DNA of 64,000 nt from Cellvibrionaceae bacterium (lineage in GTDB: Bacteria > Pseudomonadota > Gammaproteobacteria > Pseudomonadales > Cellvibrionaceae), in the NCBI GenBank assembly GCA_021151695.1, contig JAGKWU010000020.1:58799-122798 (forward strand). The letters are read 5' to 3'. The notes below the pieces were generated by a model. That model ran no database searches and was not told the DNA's origin. It saw only the letters and a list, made by a program, of their open reading frames with translations. Positions within the stretch are counted from its first letter, which is position 1. Each line of letters opens with the position of its first letter. Of this stretch, positions 7,879 to 17,176 are shown piece by piece. The position numbers were made by a program, and so were the translations under genes.

Positions 7879-9387
7879 ATGAAATATCAAGGCCCTGAAC
7901 CTATAAAATCTATTGTTATTGTGGGTGGTGGAACCGCGGGATGGATATCCGCCAGCGTTCTTTCTCATGTTTTGCAAAATACGGGATGTAAAATTACCCT
8001 GATAGAATCGCCGCACATACCTATTATCGGTGTTGGCGAAGCAACGATTCCCTCATTCGTTGATTTGTTGAAATTTTTAAATATAAACGAGCAGGATTTC
8101 ATTGTTAAAACCCAAGCCACGTTCAAACTCGGTATAAAGTTTGTCGATTGGAAAATAAAAGGTGAAAGTTATTGGCATCCTTTTGGTGTCATAGGTAGCA
8201 AAATAGATGGCAAGGATTTTTACCAGCATTGGTTAAAAACCATATTTCATGGTAACGATTGGCCTTTGGCTGATTTTTCTCCGGCTGCTGCCATGGCCCA
8301 ACAAGAGCGATTCTTTATTCCAGATCCCCTCCGTCCAAATAATCTGTCCAAATCAGCTTATGCATTGCACTTTGATGCAGGATTGGCAGCACAGTATTTG
8401 GCCGCCTATGCAATAAGCAAAGGGGTTTTTCATCTGAAAGATGAAGTGGTTAATGTAGATTTAACGCCGTCAGAATTTATTGGTGAGCTAAGGCTTGCAT
8501 CCGGGCAAACAATAGCGGCCGACTTTTTTATTGATGCGAGTGGATCTCATGGCCTATTAATTGACAAGGCTATGGCGGTGGAATATGAAAATTGGAGCCA
8601 GTATCTTCCCGCTGACACCGCCGTAGTTATCCAATCAGAATTAACCAAAGAGCTATCACCCTATACAACCGCAACAGCACATGAACATGGCTGGCGGTGG
8701 GAAATTCCGCTGCAACACAGAATGGGCAATGGTTATGTTTTTTCCAGTCAATTTGTGTCCAAATCAAAAGCAGCAGAGCAGCTAATTGATAATCTGGGAA
8801 GCAATCCCTGTAATGATCCTCGGTTTATTCATTTTTGCACAGGAAAGCGAAAAAAAATTTGGAATAAAAACTGTTTGGCGGTAGGTCTCTCGTCTGGCTT
8901 CCTGGAGCCACTGGAATCCACCAGCATTTATTTGGCGATGAAAGGTATTCTGAATTTTGTACAGTTGTTTCCTAACTCATTGTTGGCATCCGTCACAATA
9001 AATGAATACAACCGCTTAATGGATCTGGAATATGAATGTATACGAGATTTTATTGTTTTGCATTATTGTATCAGCCAACGGACTGATTCGAAATTTTGGC
9101 GGTATTGGAAGGACGCTAAAATTCCTGATTCGCTTCAGGAAAAAATCGATTATTTTAAAAGTCAGGGCAGGTTACTTAAAAACCCCCTGGATCTTTTTTC
9201 TACCGACAGCTGGTATGCGGTTTTTGAGGGCATGGGTTTGCGGCCAAGCGGCTATGACCATTCAGTTGATGCTTCCGATTTCGCGAAGGTTAAACAGATT
9301 TTACGAATTGGCTTGGAGGGGATGCGTAACACTGTGCAAGCGCTGCCAACGCATATGCAGTATATAACCCAATATATCCAGCCTTGA
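7879..9387 (+). CDS. Flavin-dependent tryptophan-halogenase-family protein
   Basis: A 502-residue member of the PrnA/RebH flavin-dependent halogenase family. Visible motifs are the FAD-binding VGGGTAGW (residues 15-22), GVGEATIP (51-58), the lysine of ATFKLGI (Lys83, corresponding to catalytic Lys79 of PrnA), the WxWxIP motif in GWRWEIPL, and FLEPLESTSI, which carries the catalytic glutamate region. All catalytic positions therefore look intact. The natural substrate is unknown; genes of this kind recur beside TonB receptors in glycan-degrading bacteria, away from antibiotic clusters. It lies 60 bases after a receptor gene with a terminator between them. The start could be TTG 7873 or ATG 7879; the ATG is preferred. 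Bases 7879-9387 are AT-rich like the neighbouring genes. Confidence 0.85.
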   Translation: MKYQGPEPIKSIVIVGGGTAGWISASVLSHVLQNTGCKITLIESPHIPIIGVGEATIPSFVDLLKFLNINEQDFIVKTQATFKLGIKFVDWKIKGESYWHPFGVIGSKIDGKDFYQHWLKTIFHGNDWPLADFSPAAAMAQQERFFIPDPLRPNNLSKSAYALHFDAGLAAQYLAAYAISKGVFHLKDEVVNVDLTPSEFIGELRLASGQTIAADFFIDASGSHGLLIDKAMAVEYENWSQYLPADTAVVIQSELTKELSPYTTATAHEHGWRWEIPLQHRMGNGYVFSSQFVSKSKAAEQLIDNLGSNPCNDPRFIHFCTGKRKKIWNKNCLAVGLSSGFLEPLESTSIYLAMKGILNFVQLFPNSLLASVTINEYNRLMDLEYECIRDFIVLHYCISQRTDSKFWRYWKDAKIPDSLQEKIDYFKSQGRLLKNPLDLFSTDSWYAVFEGMGLRPSGYDHSVDASDFAKVKQILRIGLEGMRNTVQALPTHMQYITQYIQP

Positions 9388-9759
9388 ACCCATTAATCTT
9401 TTTTAATATTCCTTTTGGCTTATATGACTATTTGGGTGATGCATGAGCTAGAAACACATTTGTAGGATTTATTTCCTAAATAAGTAAGAAGCCTGAACAA
9501 AATAATTGATAAAAGCATTTCAGCTATCACGTCATTGCGTTCTTTATGTTCAGATGAATAAATACAATATTGAGTAGAAGTGTAACAAAATCCTTAATAG
9601 ACCCGTTTTTTAACGGAAGAAAATCAATTTGAGATAAATTTTATAGGGGTAAATCGTCGCTTAAGTATTTATATAAATGCGATGGATTCACATAATAACA
9701 ATACGGACTTCGAATCACTCAAAAAATCAACCGTTCAGGTTTAATTCGAGGTTAACCCT
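9388..9759. other. Intergenic region upstream of GH43 gene
   Basis: A 372-base AT-rich stretch between the halogenase and the GH43 gene. It probably holds the promoter of the GH43 gene, and an AGG-containing ribosome-binding site precedes ATG 9760. I see no clear terminator, RNA gene or perfect long palindrome. Confidence 0.4.
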
Positions 9760-11103
9760 ATGTCAACTGATAAAAATGTGGTTAGTAAGATATGGCGCTC
9801 GGCAATGGGCCAGTGGAAAGCTTTCTCGTGTGGAGCTTTATTGATATTGCCTTTTGTTACTTCTGTTGCAGATGCTGCTCCCTTGCCGGGAAGCAATGAA
9901 TTGATTAACGGATTTCAATGGTCCGATACCTCCGGAAAGCCAATTGATGCCCATGGTGGCGGCGTCATCAAAGTAGGGCAGTATTACTATTGGTTTGGTG
10001 AAAATCGTCAGCCTGATAATCATTTCCTTTCGGTATCCTGCTATCGCTCATCCGACTTGCTCAATTGGACAAAAGTATCTGATGCCTTAACCAAGGATTC
10101 AAATGCCGAGTTAAATTACAGCTGGATTGAACGTCCAAAAGTAATTTACAACGCGGCAACAGGCAAGTATGTCATGTGGATGCATTGGGAAAATGGCGAC
10201 CATTATGGTGAGGCTCGTGCGGCCGTTGCTTGGTCAAGCACAGTCGCTGGTCCCTATACTTATGTGCGCAGCTTCCGCCCATTTGGCTATATGTCTCGCG
10301 ATTCCACACTGTTCCTCGATGATGATGGCAAAGGCTATTTTATTTCCTCTTCTGATGAAAACGCGACTACCCGTTTCTATCGCTTAACGCCTGACTTCCT
10401 GGATGTTGAAGAAATGATTGGTGCGCAGTTTGTTAATCAGTATCGTGAATCTCCCGCTGTGTTTAAGCGTAATGGTGTGTATTTCTTTGTAAGTTCCACC
10501 ACAACGGGTTGGGCGCCTAATCAACAAAAGTACGCCTATTCAAGTTCATTGAGTTCCGGTTGGTCTGGCTTGAGTAATCTCGGCGATTTTTGGGGTTTCG
10601 CCTCACAGACAGCTTTCGTCTTACCCGTGCAATCGTCTACCGGGTCTACGTCTTATCTGTATATGGGCGATCGTTGGGCTGGTGCATGGAATAGATCGGT
10701 AAATGATGGTTCTGGCTACGTATGGTCACCGATCAACTTCCCAACAAACACCAGCATGTCTATGGACTGGAATAACACCCTGACTATCGATCTTACGCGT
10801 AACAATCCGATACAGGGATTCACCAAAAAATTCCGTCTGCGTAACAAAAAGAGTAATCAATATCTGGACGTCTCTGGTGCTTCTTACGCAGGTGCTGCTC
10901 TGGACCAGTGGTCTAAAAACGATGGCGACAACCAACGTTGGCACTTTATAGAAGGCTCGGATGGTTATACCGTTTGGAACTCCTATAGCGGAAAATCAAT
11001 GCAGGTAAGAGCAGGTTCTAATGGCAATGGTGCTCAAATTGAACAGGGTGATTACCAGGTGAATTTATCCAGCCAGCGCTGGTTAATTGAAACCGTACAA
11101 TAA
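9760..11103 (+). CDS. Secreted GH43 glycosidase with ricin-type lectin domain, probable exo-beta-1,3-galactanase
   Basis: A 447-residue secreted protein: export signal ending VADAA, a five-bladed GH43 catalytic domain (about residues 45-345) and a C-terminal ricin-type beta-trefoil domain (CBM13-like, about 355-447, with NQRWHF and SQRWLI). Blade motifs DAHGGGVIKV, WFGE, ERPKVIYN, KYVMWMHWE, SRDSTLFLDDDGKGYF and YRESPAVF match the GH43 branch of exo-beta-1,3-galactanases (subfamily 24), and the Gln in FASQTAFV fits the Gln used there as catalytic base (recalled family knowledge). The likely job is to release galactose or side-chain-bearing galactose from arabinogalactan beta-1,3-galactan. Only about two of the three trefoil subrepeats seem present. 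Context with GH35 and receptors supports this. The long N-terminus may mean ATG 9805 is the true start. Confidence 0.8.
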   Translation: MSTDKNVVSKIWRSAMGQWKAFSCGALLILPFVTSVADAAPLPGSNELINGFQWSDTSGKPIDAHGGGVIKVGQYYYWFGENRQPDNHFLSVSCYRSSDLLNWTKVSDALTKDSNAELNYSWIERPKVIYNAATGKYVMWMHWENGDHYGEARAAVAWSSTVAGPYTYVRSFRPFGYMSRDSTLFLDDDGKGYFISSSDENATTRFYRLTPDFLDVEEMIGAQFVNQYRESPAVFKRNGVYFFVSSTTTGWAPNQQKYAYSSSLSSGWSGLSNLGDFWGFASQTAFVLPVQSSTGSTSYLYMGDRWAGAWNRSVNDGSGYVWSPINFPTNTSMSMDWNNTLTIDLTRNNPIQGFTKKFRLRNKKSNQYLDVSGASYAGAALDQWSKNDGDNQRWHFIEGSDGYTVWNSYSGKSMQVRAGSNGNGAQIEQGDYQVNLSSQRWLIETVQ

Positions 11104-11121
11104 ATCTGTTTGTCGTTTTTT

Positions 11122-11147
11122 GGGCAGCATTTATGCTGCCCTTTTTT
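11122..11147 (+). terminator. Terminator of the GH43 gene
   Basis: GGGCAGCA, loop TTTA, TGCTGCCC followed by six T, 18 bases after the GH43 stop codon. The convergent regulator gene ends 38 bases further on. Confidence 0.85.
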
Positions 11148-11185
11148 CATTTTCTCTTTGTGTATTGTCTGGTATATGAAGATTT

Positions 11186-11869
11186 TTATTGACGCGAAAA
11201 AGACACTTCTAAAATGTCGCGATACAAATTTTCTGAAATGGCTGGTTCGTTGTTGTATAGCCCATCAACCATATTTTCATAGAGTGAAATGATTCGCTCG
11301 ATAAATAGGTCTTGAGCGTCGTACCCCTCAGAGTCGAATCTTATGGACGCTGCAATCAGTTCATTAAAACCTTCAAAGTAGGGGTTGTTGCAAGACGCAA
11401 GAATAAATTGGTGGAAGTTAATTTGCGCATTGGAAAATCTCTGCCTGCTATTTTTATGGTGTTTCATTTTTTGCAGATTCAAACCAATCTGACCTATTGT
11501 GGCCTGGTCATGAACAAAACAAATAATTCGTATTGCTTCGGGCTCTATCGCCAGGCGTAATTGCTGGAGTTGATTGTAAAGCTTGCTTGTTTGCGCGTGA
11601 TCAATTGTCCAGTGCAGTATGTCTGAGTCAAATAAATTCCAATTAGATGTGGGCATCACGCTTATACCTTTGCGTGGACGGGATGCTATCAATCCTTTGG
11701 CAGCGAGAATTTTTATTGCTTCGCGAGTTACATTGCGGCTAACGCCAAACTCTGCAGATAAGGCTGCCTCAGTAGGGAAATTATTGCTTTCACAATATAC
11801 GCCTCGAATGATGCGTATGCCGATTTCATGGGTCATGTTGTAGGTAAGGTTGCGACAAGAATCAAACAT
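11186..11869 (-). CDS. GntR-family transcriptional regulator, FadR subfamily
   Basis: A 227-residue regulator with an N-terminal winged helix (PTEAALSAEFGVSRNVTREAIKILAAKGLI) and an all-helical FCD-type effector domain (about residues 85-225, with LRLAIEPEAIRII and NFHQFI). Such proteins are usually repressors released by a sugar acid or related metabolite. A longer frame runs to 11962, but ATG 11869 follows GGAAAAG and gives the family length. The gene lies between the GH43 gene and the fecI-like sigma gene and points away from the sigma gene, so it probably controls this glycan locus. The effector is unknown. Confidence 0.8.
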   Translation of the reverse strand: MFDSCRNLTYNMTHEIGIRIIRGVYCESNNFPTEAALSAEFGVSRNVTREAIKILAAKGLIASRPRKGISVMPTSNWNLFDSDILHWTIDHAQTSKLYNQLQQLRLAIEPEAIRIICFVHDQATIGQIGLNLQKMKHHKNSRQRFSNAQINFHQFILASCNNPYFEGFNELIAASIRFDSEGYDAQDLFIERIISLYENMVDGLYNNEPAISENLYRDILEVSFSRQ

Positions 11870-12157
11870 ATCTTTTCCGAAGATGCTGAAGGGGAATCCG
11901 TTTTTTCTATTGTTATGATGCGAAAAATACCCTTTTCCCCTAGGCGAATTGTCAGTTGGCAAAGGTTATTTTCAGGCTGAAGAGGTGCAGCTATCCATTT
12001 GAAGGGCTGAATAAATTTTCTCCTAAGGTCTTCTATACTGAAAAGAGGAAATGGGCGCCTCCGCCAACATTCGCAACTTGTAGCTGTTTCAAGTAAAAGT
12101 GTGATATATATTACTTATATTTTAAATTAAGCCTTGCGGAATACTAACGAGAATAAT

Positions 12158-12688
12158 ATGTCGGACGACAAATTCCATAATTATGAAAGCATCTATAGTG
12201 AGATTCGATCCTCGCTAATGCGTTTTGCCGGGCGCTATTTCAAGCGCCCCCACGACGTGGAGGATGTGGTTCAGGAAGCCTTCGTCAAGGTTCTGGAGGC
12301 CACCAAGTCCCGATCAATCGATACCCCAAAAAGCTATATATATCAAACGGCTAAAAACCTGGCGCTAAAGGAAATCAGTAAAAACGTAAATAAATTGACT
12401 GATCTGGTAGGGGATTTTGCCGAGGAAGATATCTCTTTATATGGGCCCTCATTGGAACAAGAGTATGAATCCAGAGAACAATTGGGTCTGGTATTGGAGG
12501 CGGTGCGAGAATTGCCGCCAAAGTGTCAACGAGCTTTCGTTTTGAAGCGTATTTATGGTTACTCTCAAAAAGAGATAGCAGAGGAAATGGGCATAAGCGT
12601 CAACACGGTTGAGATACATTTAACAAGAGCCATTCTACATTGCACTGAGTTTATGAAAAGGGTGAATTCGGAAGGAGAGAGCCGATAG
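12158..12688 (+). CDS. FecI-type ECF RNA polymerase sigma factor
   Basis: A 176-residue extracytoplasmic-function sigma factor. Region 2 spans residues 10-75 (LMRFAGRYFKRPHDVEDVVQEAFVK) and region 4 spans 110-165 (RELPPKCQRAFVLKRI, YSQKEIAEEMGIS). The length and sequence match FecI-like factors used in cell-surface signalling. A TTG at 12134 would lengthen the protein; ATG 12158 is preferred because the preceding residues are not family-like. A fecR-like gene follows after 36 bases and then an STN-domain receptor, the standard trio. It should direct polymerase to the receptor promoters when the receptor is occupied. Confidence 0.88.
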   Translation: MSDDKFHNYESIYSEIRSSLMRFAGRYFKRPHDVEDVVQEAFVKVLEATKSRSIDTPKSYIYQTAKNLALKEISKNVNKLTDLVGDFAEEDISLYGPSLEQEYESREQLGLVLEAVRELPPKCQRAFVLKRIYGYSQKEIAEEMGISVNTVEIHLTRAILHCTEFMKRVNSEGESR

Positions 12689-12724
12689 CCGGTTCGTAAT
12701 TGAAAAGAATGAGGAAATAACTCT

Positions 12725-13774
12725 ATGACCGAAAGCAATCAAGAAAACCATGGCTCTGTTGAGTCTGAAGCGGTGGCTTGGCTATTAAAGCTCGATCACG
12801 CTCAGGCTTGTGAAAGTGATTTGGCCGACTTCCAATTATGGATTAATAAGCATCCCTTAAACGCCTTTTATTTTCATAAAATCTCTCAGGCATGGGACGC
12901 TGCCGCCGGGTTGACTGCTCTTGCGGAACATTACCCACACCAATTTAAAACGGCCAGTGCGTCGGTGAATACAACCAGGAGCGGATCTTGGTTGCGCTTC
13001 GATATGCCCGGGTTGGTTAAAGCTGGTTTTGCAGCGGCGGCGGTATTAATGCTGGCGATATTTATATTTCCCATGCAAAGGGACGCCCATGAGCGGATGG
13101 TTTATCAGACTGCCGTTGGTGAGCAACGAAGCTTTACTTTATCCGACGGTAGTATTGTCAGTTTGAATACTCGATCGCGAATTAGCGTTGACTATACGCG
13201 CGCGAAAAGAAGCCTGATTCTTGAGTATGGTGAAGGTGATTTTAAAGTCGCCAAAAATAAAGAGCGCCCATTTCTGGTTGAAGCCAATAAGGGTGTGGTT
13301 ATGGCTGTGGGCACTGAATTTGTGGTGCGCTATACCGATCCATCAGTCAGTGTTTATGTCAATGAAGGCGTAGTGAAAGTTTTATCAAATAAAGCAAATG
13401 TAGATGAAGAGTTTGCCAATAAAACGCTTACGGATAAATCTGGAGATGTGGTTGTTGTTAGGGCTGGACAGGCAACTGCTTATACAAACAAAGTCGAAGC
13501 CGCTAAAAAACTGACGGCTAGCGAAGCAGAACAATTGTCCTCCTGGATGTCGGGCTCACTGGTGTTCAATGGTGAGACACTCGGTATTACAGTAGATGAG
13601 CTATCTCGTTATACGGACAAGAAAATTGTCATTTCCGATGATTCTATCAAATCCTTGCGTGTAGGCGGCAGGTATCAAACTGGCGATATTGAGGGGCTGG
13701 CCCAGTCTATGGGGAAATCGTTGAATATTAAGGTTTCATACCCCGACGATAAAACTATTATTTTTAGCAAATGA
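12725..13774 (+). CDS. FecR-type anti-sigma / sigma-regulatory membrane protein
   Basis: A 349-residue FecR-family protein. A cytoplasmic N-terminal DUF4880 domain (residues 15-60, EAVAWLLKLD and FQLWINKHPLNAFYFHKI) is followed by one transmembrane helix near residues 98-116 (AGFAAAAVLMLAIFIF). The periplasmic FecR domain (about 130-220, TLSDGSIVSLNTRSRI and VGTEFVVRY) precedes a C-terminal domain that contacts the receptor's STN domain (about 270-345). It relays the ligand-bound state of the receptor to the sigma factor. It sits between the sigma and receptor genes in one operon. Confidence 0.88.
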   Translation: MTESNQENHGSVESEAVAWLLKLDHAQACESDLADFQLWINKHPLNAFYFHKISQAWDAAAGLTALAEHYPHQFKTASASVNTTRSGSWLRFDMPGLVKAGFAAAAVLMLAIFIFPMQRDAHERMVYQTAVGEQRSFTLSDGSIVSLNTRSRISVDYTRAKRSLILEYGEGDFKVAKNKERPFLVEANKGVVMAVGTEFVVRYTDPSVSVYVNEGVVKVLSNKANVDEEFANKTLTDKSGDVVVVRAGQATAYTNKVEAAKKLTASEAEQLSSWMSGSLVFNGETLGITVDELSRYTDKKIVISDDSIKSLRVGGRYQTGDIEGLAQSMGKSLNIKVSYPDDKTIIFSK

Positions 13775-13841
13775 TTAAAGATGCTTATCTAAAATCGTTT
13801 CTTTTATGAAATGGATGTCAATGAAATAAAGTTATGCGGTG

Positions 13842-16829
13842 ATGAAAAATCATAATAGGCCGCAGAAGCTTTATAAAAAAGTGATGGCAGTTATGTGCTA
13901 TTTTTTTCGCATATCGTTCACATCCTTATGCTCAATTCGCACTATTGGAAAAGTAATTGGGCTGTCCTACATGATGGCGCAGACCAGCTGTGCCTTTGCT
14001 AATGCTTCAATTGCGTTAAATGACGCGCTTATTGAGCTTGGGCATCGCCATAAAATATCCGTTGTGTTTAATTACGACCAGGTGAATACCATTCAGGTGA
14101 ATAAACCTGATGAAAATCTGTCTTTTGATGAATCACTAACAAACCTGCTATCAGGTACTGGTCTGACATATCACTATGAAAGTGATCAAATTATTTATGT
14201 CAATGCAATAACCATTGTGGGGCAGGAAAAGGCGCATCCACAGGGGGCGTATGTTAACCAGGATCTTGATGAAATTCTGGTCACTGGTTACCGGGGAAGC
14301 TTGCAGCGGTCACTTGAGCGTAAGCGAAATGCAGATTCAATTGTAGAGAGCGTTTCCAGTGAGGATTTGGGTAAATACCCGGACCAAAACGTAGCGGAAT
14401 CCCTGCAGCGCCTAACGGGCGTTTCGGTCGATCGGAGTAGAGGTGAGGGGCAATTTGTTACGGTGAGGGGATTTGGCCCTCAGTTTAACACTGTGTTGTA
14501 TGCCGGTCGCGTGATTGCCAGCGAAAATCAGGGGCGGGAATTTAGCTTTGACGTATTGGCGGCTGAAGCTATCAGCGGAGCTGATGTTTATAAAAGTACG
14601 ACAGCCAAAATGCCGACAGGTGGCATAGGTGCAACAATAGATTTACAAATACCGAAGCCTTTGGCTTATAAGGGCATGAAGGGAGTTTATAGGGTAGAAG
14701 GTGAATACGATAATTTGGCGGATACTATTTCTCCGCATTTGTATGGGCTGGCTAGCTATAGTGAAGATACCTGGGGTGCGTTAGTTTCTGTTAATTATCG
14801 CGATGCGGAATATCGTGTAGATAGAGCCGTTACCCAGGGGTGGTTTTTGGACGATTTATCCTATGTTCCTGATAAAAAGGGAGCAGGGGATTTTGCTCAT
14901 GCGAGAGTCCCTCGTAATTTTGATTTGCGATTGGAGACAGGCGAACGGAAACGCCTGGGTGGTACGCTTGTTGTGGAGTGGAAACCGCAAGAAAACTTTC
15001 ACTTAACCGTCGATGGTTTGGTATCAGATTATTCAATTTCCTCAAAGATTTATTCCCAAGCTAACTGGACCCAAAACGGAAATCAGGCATTTGGACAGGT
15101 TGAACTCAACAAAAATAATACCCTCATTGGTTACTCCTACAAAAAAGGGCTTTCTGAACCAACGGACATAGTGGCTACATCGCAAAATAGGCCAACTGAG
15201 ACAAAAGAAATAGGTGTTAATTTGCAATGGAGCCCTCTGGATGAACTAGAGTTCCGTGCTGACTATGCATATTCCGAATCGTTTAATGACAATGGCGGTA
15301 ATAATTATTTTGTCGTTGCTGGTTTCCCCAATGCCCGCCCCCAATATGTTGGCGGTGATCGTTTCGCCTATCCCAAGGTTTTATTAGAAAACGCCCCTGA
15401 GCTGAGCGCTGCCAGAAGTCATCTGGTGATATTTGAGGGCGATGACACGCGCGATTCAATTAACCAGTTACGCCTGGATTTTAAATATTCCTTGGGTGGG
15501 GATTTTTTAACCTCCGTTGAATTGGGTTTAATGTCGTTATCCCGTACTAAATCCCAACTCTCTTACAAGACGCTCGGTGATGCAGGTGCAGATTTTATTG
15601 GTTACAAGGTTCCTTTGCCTGAAACCATGTTTAAGCCGATTCGGATAACCCAATTTTTGGGGAAAAGTGTTTCCGGTCCTTGGTATAAGTTTGATCCTCA
15701 CAAAATTGCCGATTATCTTTGGTCGCAATCTGCTGCTGGAGGCGCTGGTGGTCAGAGCGGATTCTCACCTGTTAATCAACCGTTCGATACCTGGAGGGTG
15801 AGTGAGGATCCGCGAGAAATCTACCTTCAATTGAATGGGCAGGGAGAACTATGGGGGGTGCCTTTTACAGGGAATCTGGGTGCGCGTTACGCGGATACGC
15901 AAATTGGAACACTGGGTAATCAACAGCAACTATTGGGTGTGGAGGAAAATGCGAATGATCCAACATCGCTTGATTTATCGCTTAGCGATGCCATGCGGGT
16001 AGAAAACCAGCATCGTTACTCCAATTTGTCGCCCTTGGCGAATCTTAAATTCAATTTAACGGATAGCCAGAATCTGGAGTTCGGTTTATCCAAAACATTA
16101 ACTCGCCCGACATTTAAATTTCTTACGCCCGGATTAAATAGTTATGTTGGTCGCGTTGGTGCAGCTCAGGCGTGGGGTGGAAATCTGGACTTGCAGCCCT
16201 ATAAGTCCACTAACATAGATTTGGCCTGGTCTGACTATCTCGATAAAAACAACTTTATTGGGGTTAATTATTTTCATAAATCCATATCGGATTTTGTGCG
16301 ATCCATAACTCGGATAGAATCTGTGGTCAGTGGGCCCCTTGGAAATTTTTACGTGACCAGGCCTGAAAACTCAGAGCAATATAAGGTTGAAGGTGTGGAG
16401 GCGAACGCAGCTATCGGCTTTACCAATGGCTTTGGATTTATCGCAAACTACACCTGGATTGCGGAAGGTTATAGCCAGCGGGAAGTTGATTTTTCCAATA
16501 GTAAGGCGCCGTTTGAGGGACTGTCTGACTCGTACAATGTGATCTTGTATTTCGAAAATAGTCGGTGGCAAACCCGGTTGTCCTATAATTTTAGATTGCC
16601 ATTCCTGGCCAGATCTGTAGGTGAGCAAAGTCAGCCCGAGATGGTTGAGGGATATGGTCAGCTAGACTTCAGTGCGGATTACAAGCTATCTAAAAATATT
16701 TCAATAAATCTGGACGCGGTAAACCTGTCCCAGGAAAAACGTAGATCCTATTCCATTTTTAAAGAGCGCTTGCTTGAATATACAGATTCCGGTGCTCGCT
16801 ATTCCATTGGTATTAAAGGAACATTTTAA
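13842..16829 (+). CDS. TonB-dependent receptor with N-terminal STN signalling domain
   Basis: A 995-residue outer-membrane transducer. After a long export signal, residues of about 45-112 form an STN (secretin/TonB N-terminus) domain (ALNDALIELGHRHKISVVF, LLSGTGLTYHY), which signals to FecR. The plug has GKYPDQNVAESLQRLTGVSV and TVRGFGPQFNTVLY, and the barrel ends IGIKGTF. This receptor both imports and signals, whereas its neighbour at 17177 lacks the STN domain. It lies 67 bases downstream of the fecR-like gene. ATG 13842 is preferred over GTG 13839. The signal sequence is unusually long (about 50 residues), so an internal start is possible. Confidence 0.9.
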   Translation: MKNHNRPQKLYKKVMAVMCYFFRISFTSLCSIRTIGKVIGLSYMMAQTSCAFANASIALNDALIELGHRHKISVVFNYDQVNTIQVNKPDENLSFDESLTNLLSGTGLTYHYESDQIIYVNAITIVGQEKAHPQGAYVNQDLDEILVTGYRGSLQRSLERKRNADSIVESVSSEDLGKYPDQNVAESLQRLTGVSVDRSRGEGQFVTVRGFGPQFNTVLYAGRVIASENQGREFSFDVLAAEAISGADVYKSTTAKMPTGGIGATIDLQIPKPLAYKGMKGVYRVEGEYDNLADTISPHLYGLASYSEDTWGALVSVNYRDAEYRVDRAVTQGWFLDDLSYVPDKKGAGDFAHARVPRNFDLRLETGERKRLGGTLVVEWKPQENFHLTVDGLVSDYSISSKIYSQANWTQNGNQAFGQVELNKNNTLIGYSYKKGLSEPTDIVATSQNRPTETKEIGVNLQWSPLDELEFRADYAYSESFNDNGGNNYFVVAGFPNARPQYVGGDRFAYPKVLLENAPELSAARSHLVIFEGDDTRDSINQLRLDFKYSLGGDFLTSVELGLMSLSRTKSQLSYKTLGDAGADFIGYKVPLPETMFKPIRITQFLGKSVSGPWYKFDPHKIADYLWSQSAAGGAGGQSGFSPVNQPFDTWRVSEDPREIYLQLNGQGELWGVPFTGNLGARYADTQIGTLGNQQQLLGVEENANDPTSLDLSLSDAMRVENQHRYSNLSPLANLKFNLTDSQNLEFGLSKTLTRPTFKFLTPGLNSYVGRVGAAQAWGGNLDLQPYKSTNIDLAWSDYLDKNNFIGVNYFHKSISDFVRSITRIESVVSGPLGNFYVTRPENSEQYKVEGVEANAAIGFTNGFGFIANYTWIAEGYSQREVDFSNSKAPFEGLSDSYNVILYFENSRWQTRLSYNFRLPFLARSVGEQSQPEMVEGYGQLDFSADYKLSKNISINLDAVNLSQEKRRSYSIFKERLLEYTDSGARYSIGIKGTF

Positions 16830-16999
16830 TACTGCAGCCATCGCCATTTTCTCTCCGTTTCGCAACCCCAAAAACCTTTACTCCAAAAAATTTACTATTT
16901 GTTAGGGGATATTTTCTCAGGATGTATCTTAGTCTGCGTATCTTAACTGTTAGGGTACATTGTTTCATGCTTGCCTGGTCCCCTCTCTTACCAGGGTGT

Positions 17000-17030
17000 C
17001 TAGCACCTAGAAATAGGTGCTAGTTTTTTT
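17000..17030 (+). terminator. Terminator 170 bases after the STN receptor gene
   Basis: CTAGCACCTA, loop GAAA, TAGGTGCTAG followed by seven T. It lies far from the stop codon at 16829, so it either ends a long 3' untranslated region or terminates a short leader transcript. Confidence 0.85.
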
Positions 17031-17114
17031 AAACGCCTAGGGGATTTTTTTAACCAAAGAATCTAATAGATGTCCGAAATATTTTCTTGATGGAAAACGG
17101 ATCATGCACTCAAC

Positions 17115-17137
17115 AAATTTGAATGATATTCAAATTT
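17115..17137. promoter_or_regulatory. Perfect 23-base palindrome, candidate operator
   Basis: AAATTTGAAT, centre GAT, ATTCAAATTT: ten-base arms with no mismatch, centred 51 bases upstream of the GTG start of the second receptor. It has the position and symmetry of a dimeric regulator site. The GntR-type regulator at 11186-11869 is the obvious local candidate, but its site is unknown. Confidence 0.5.
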
Positions 17138-17176
17138 ATCTATAGATTTTCCACATTAAGTTGGGAGTGGTTAAAA

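Larger units (their letters stand above)
16830..17176. other. Intergenic region between two receptor genes
   Basis: A 347-base stretch containing a strong terminator (17000-17030) and a perfect 23-base palindrome (17115-17137) just upstream of the next receptor. No small gene was recognised. Confidence 0.6.
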
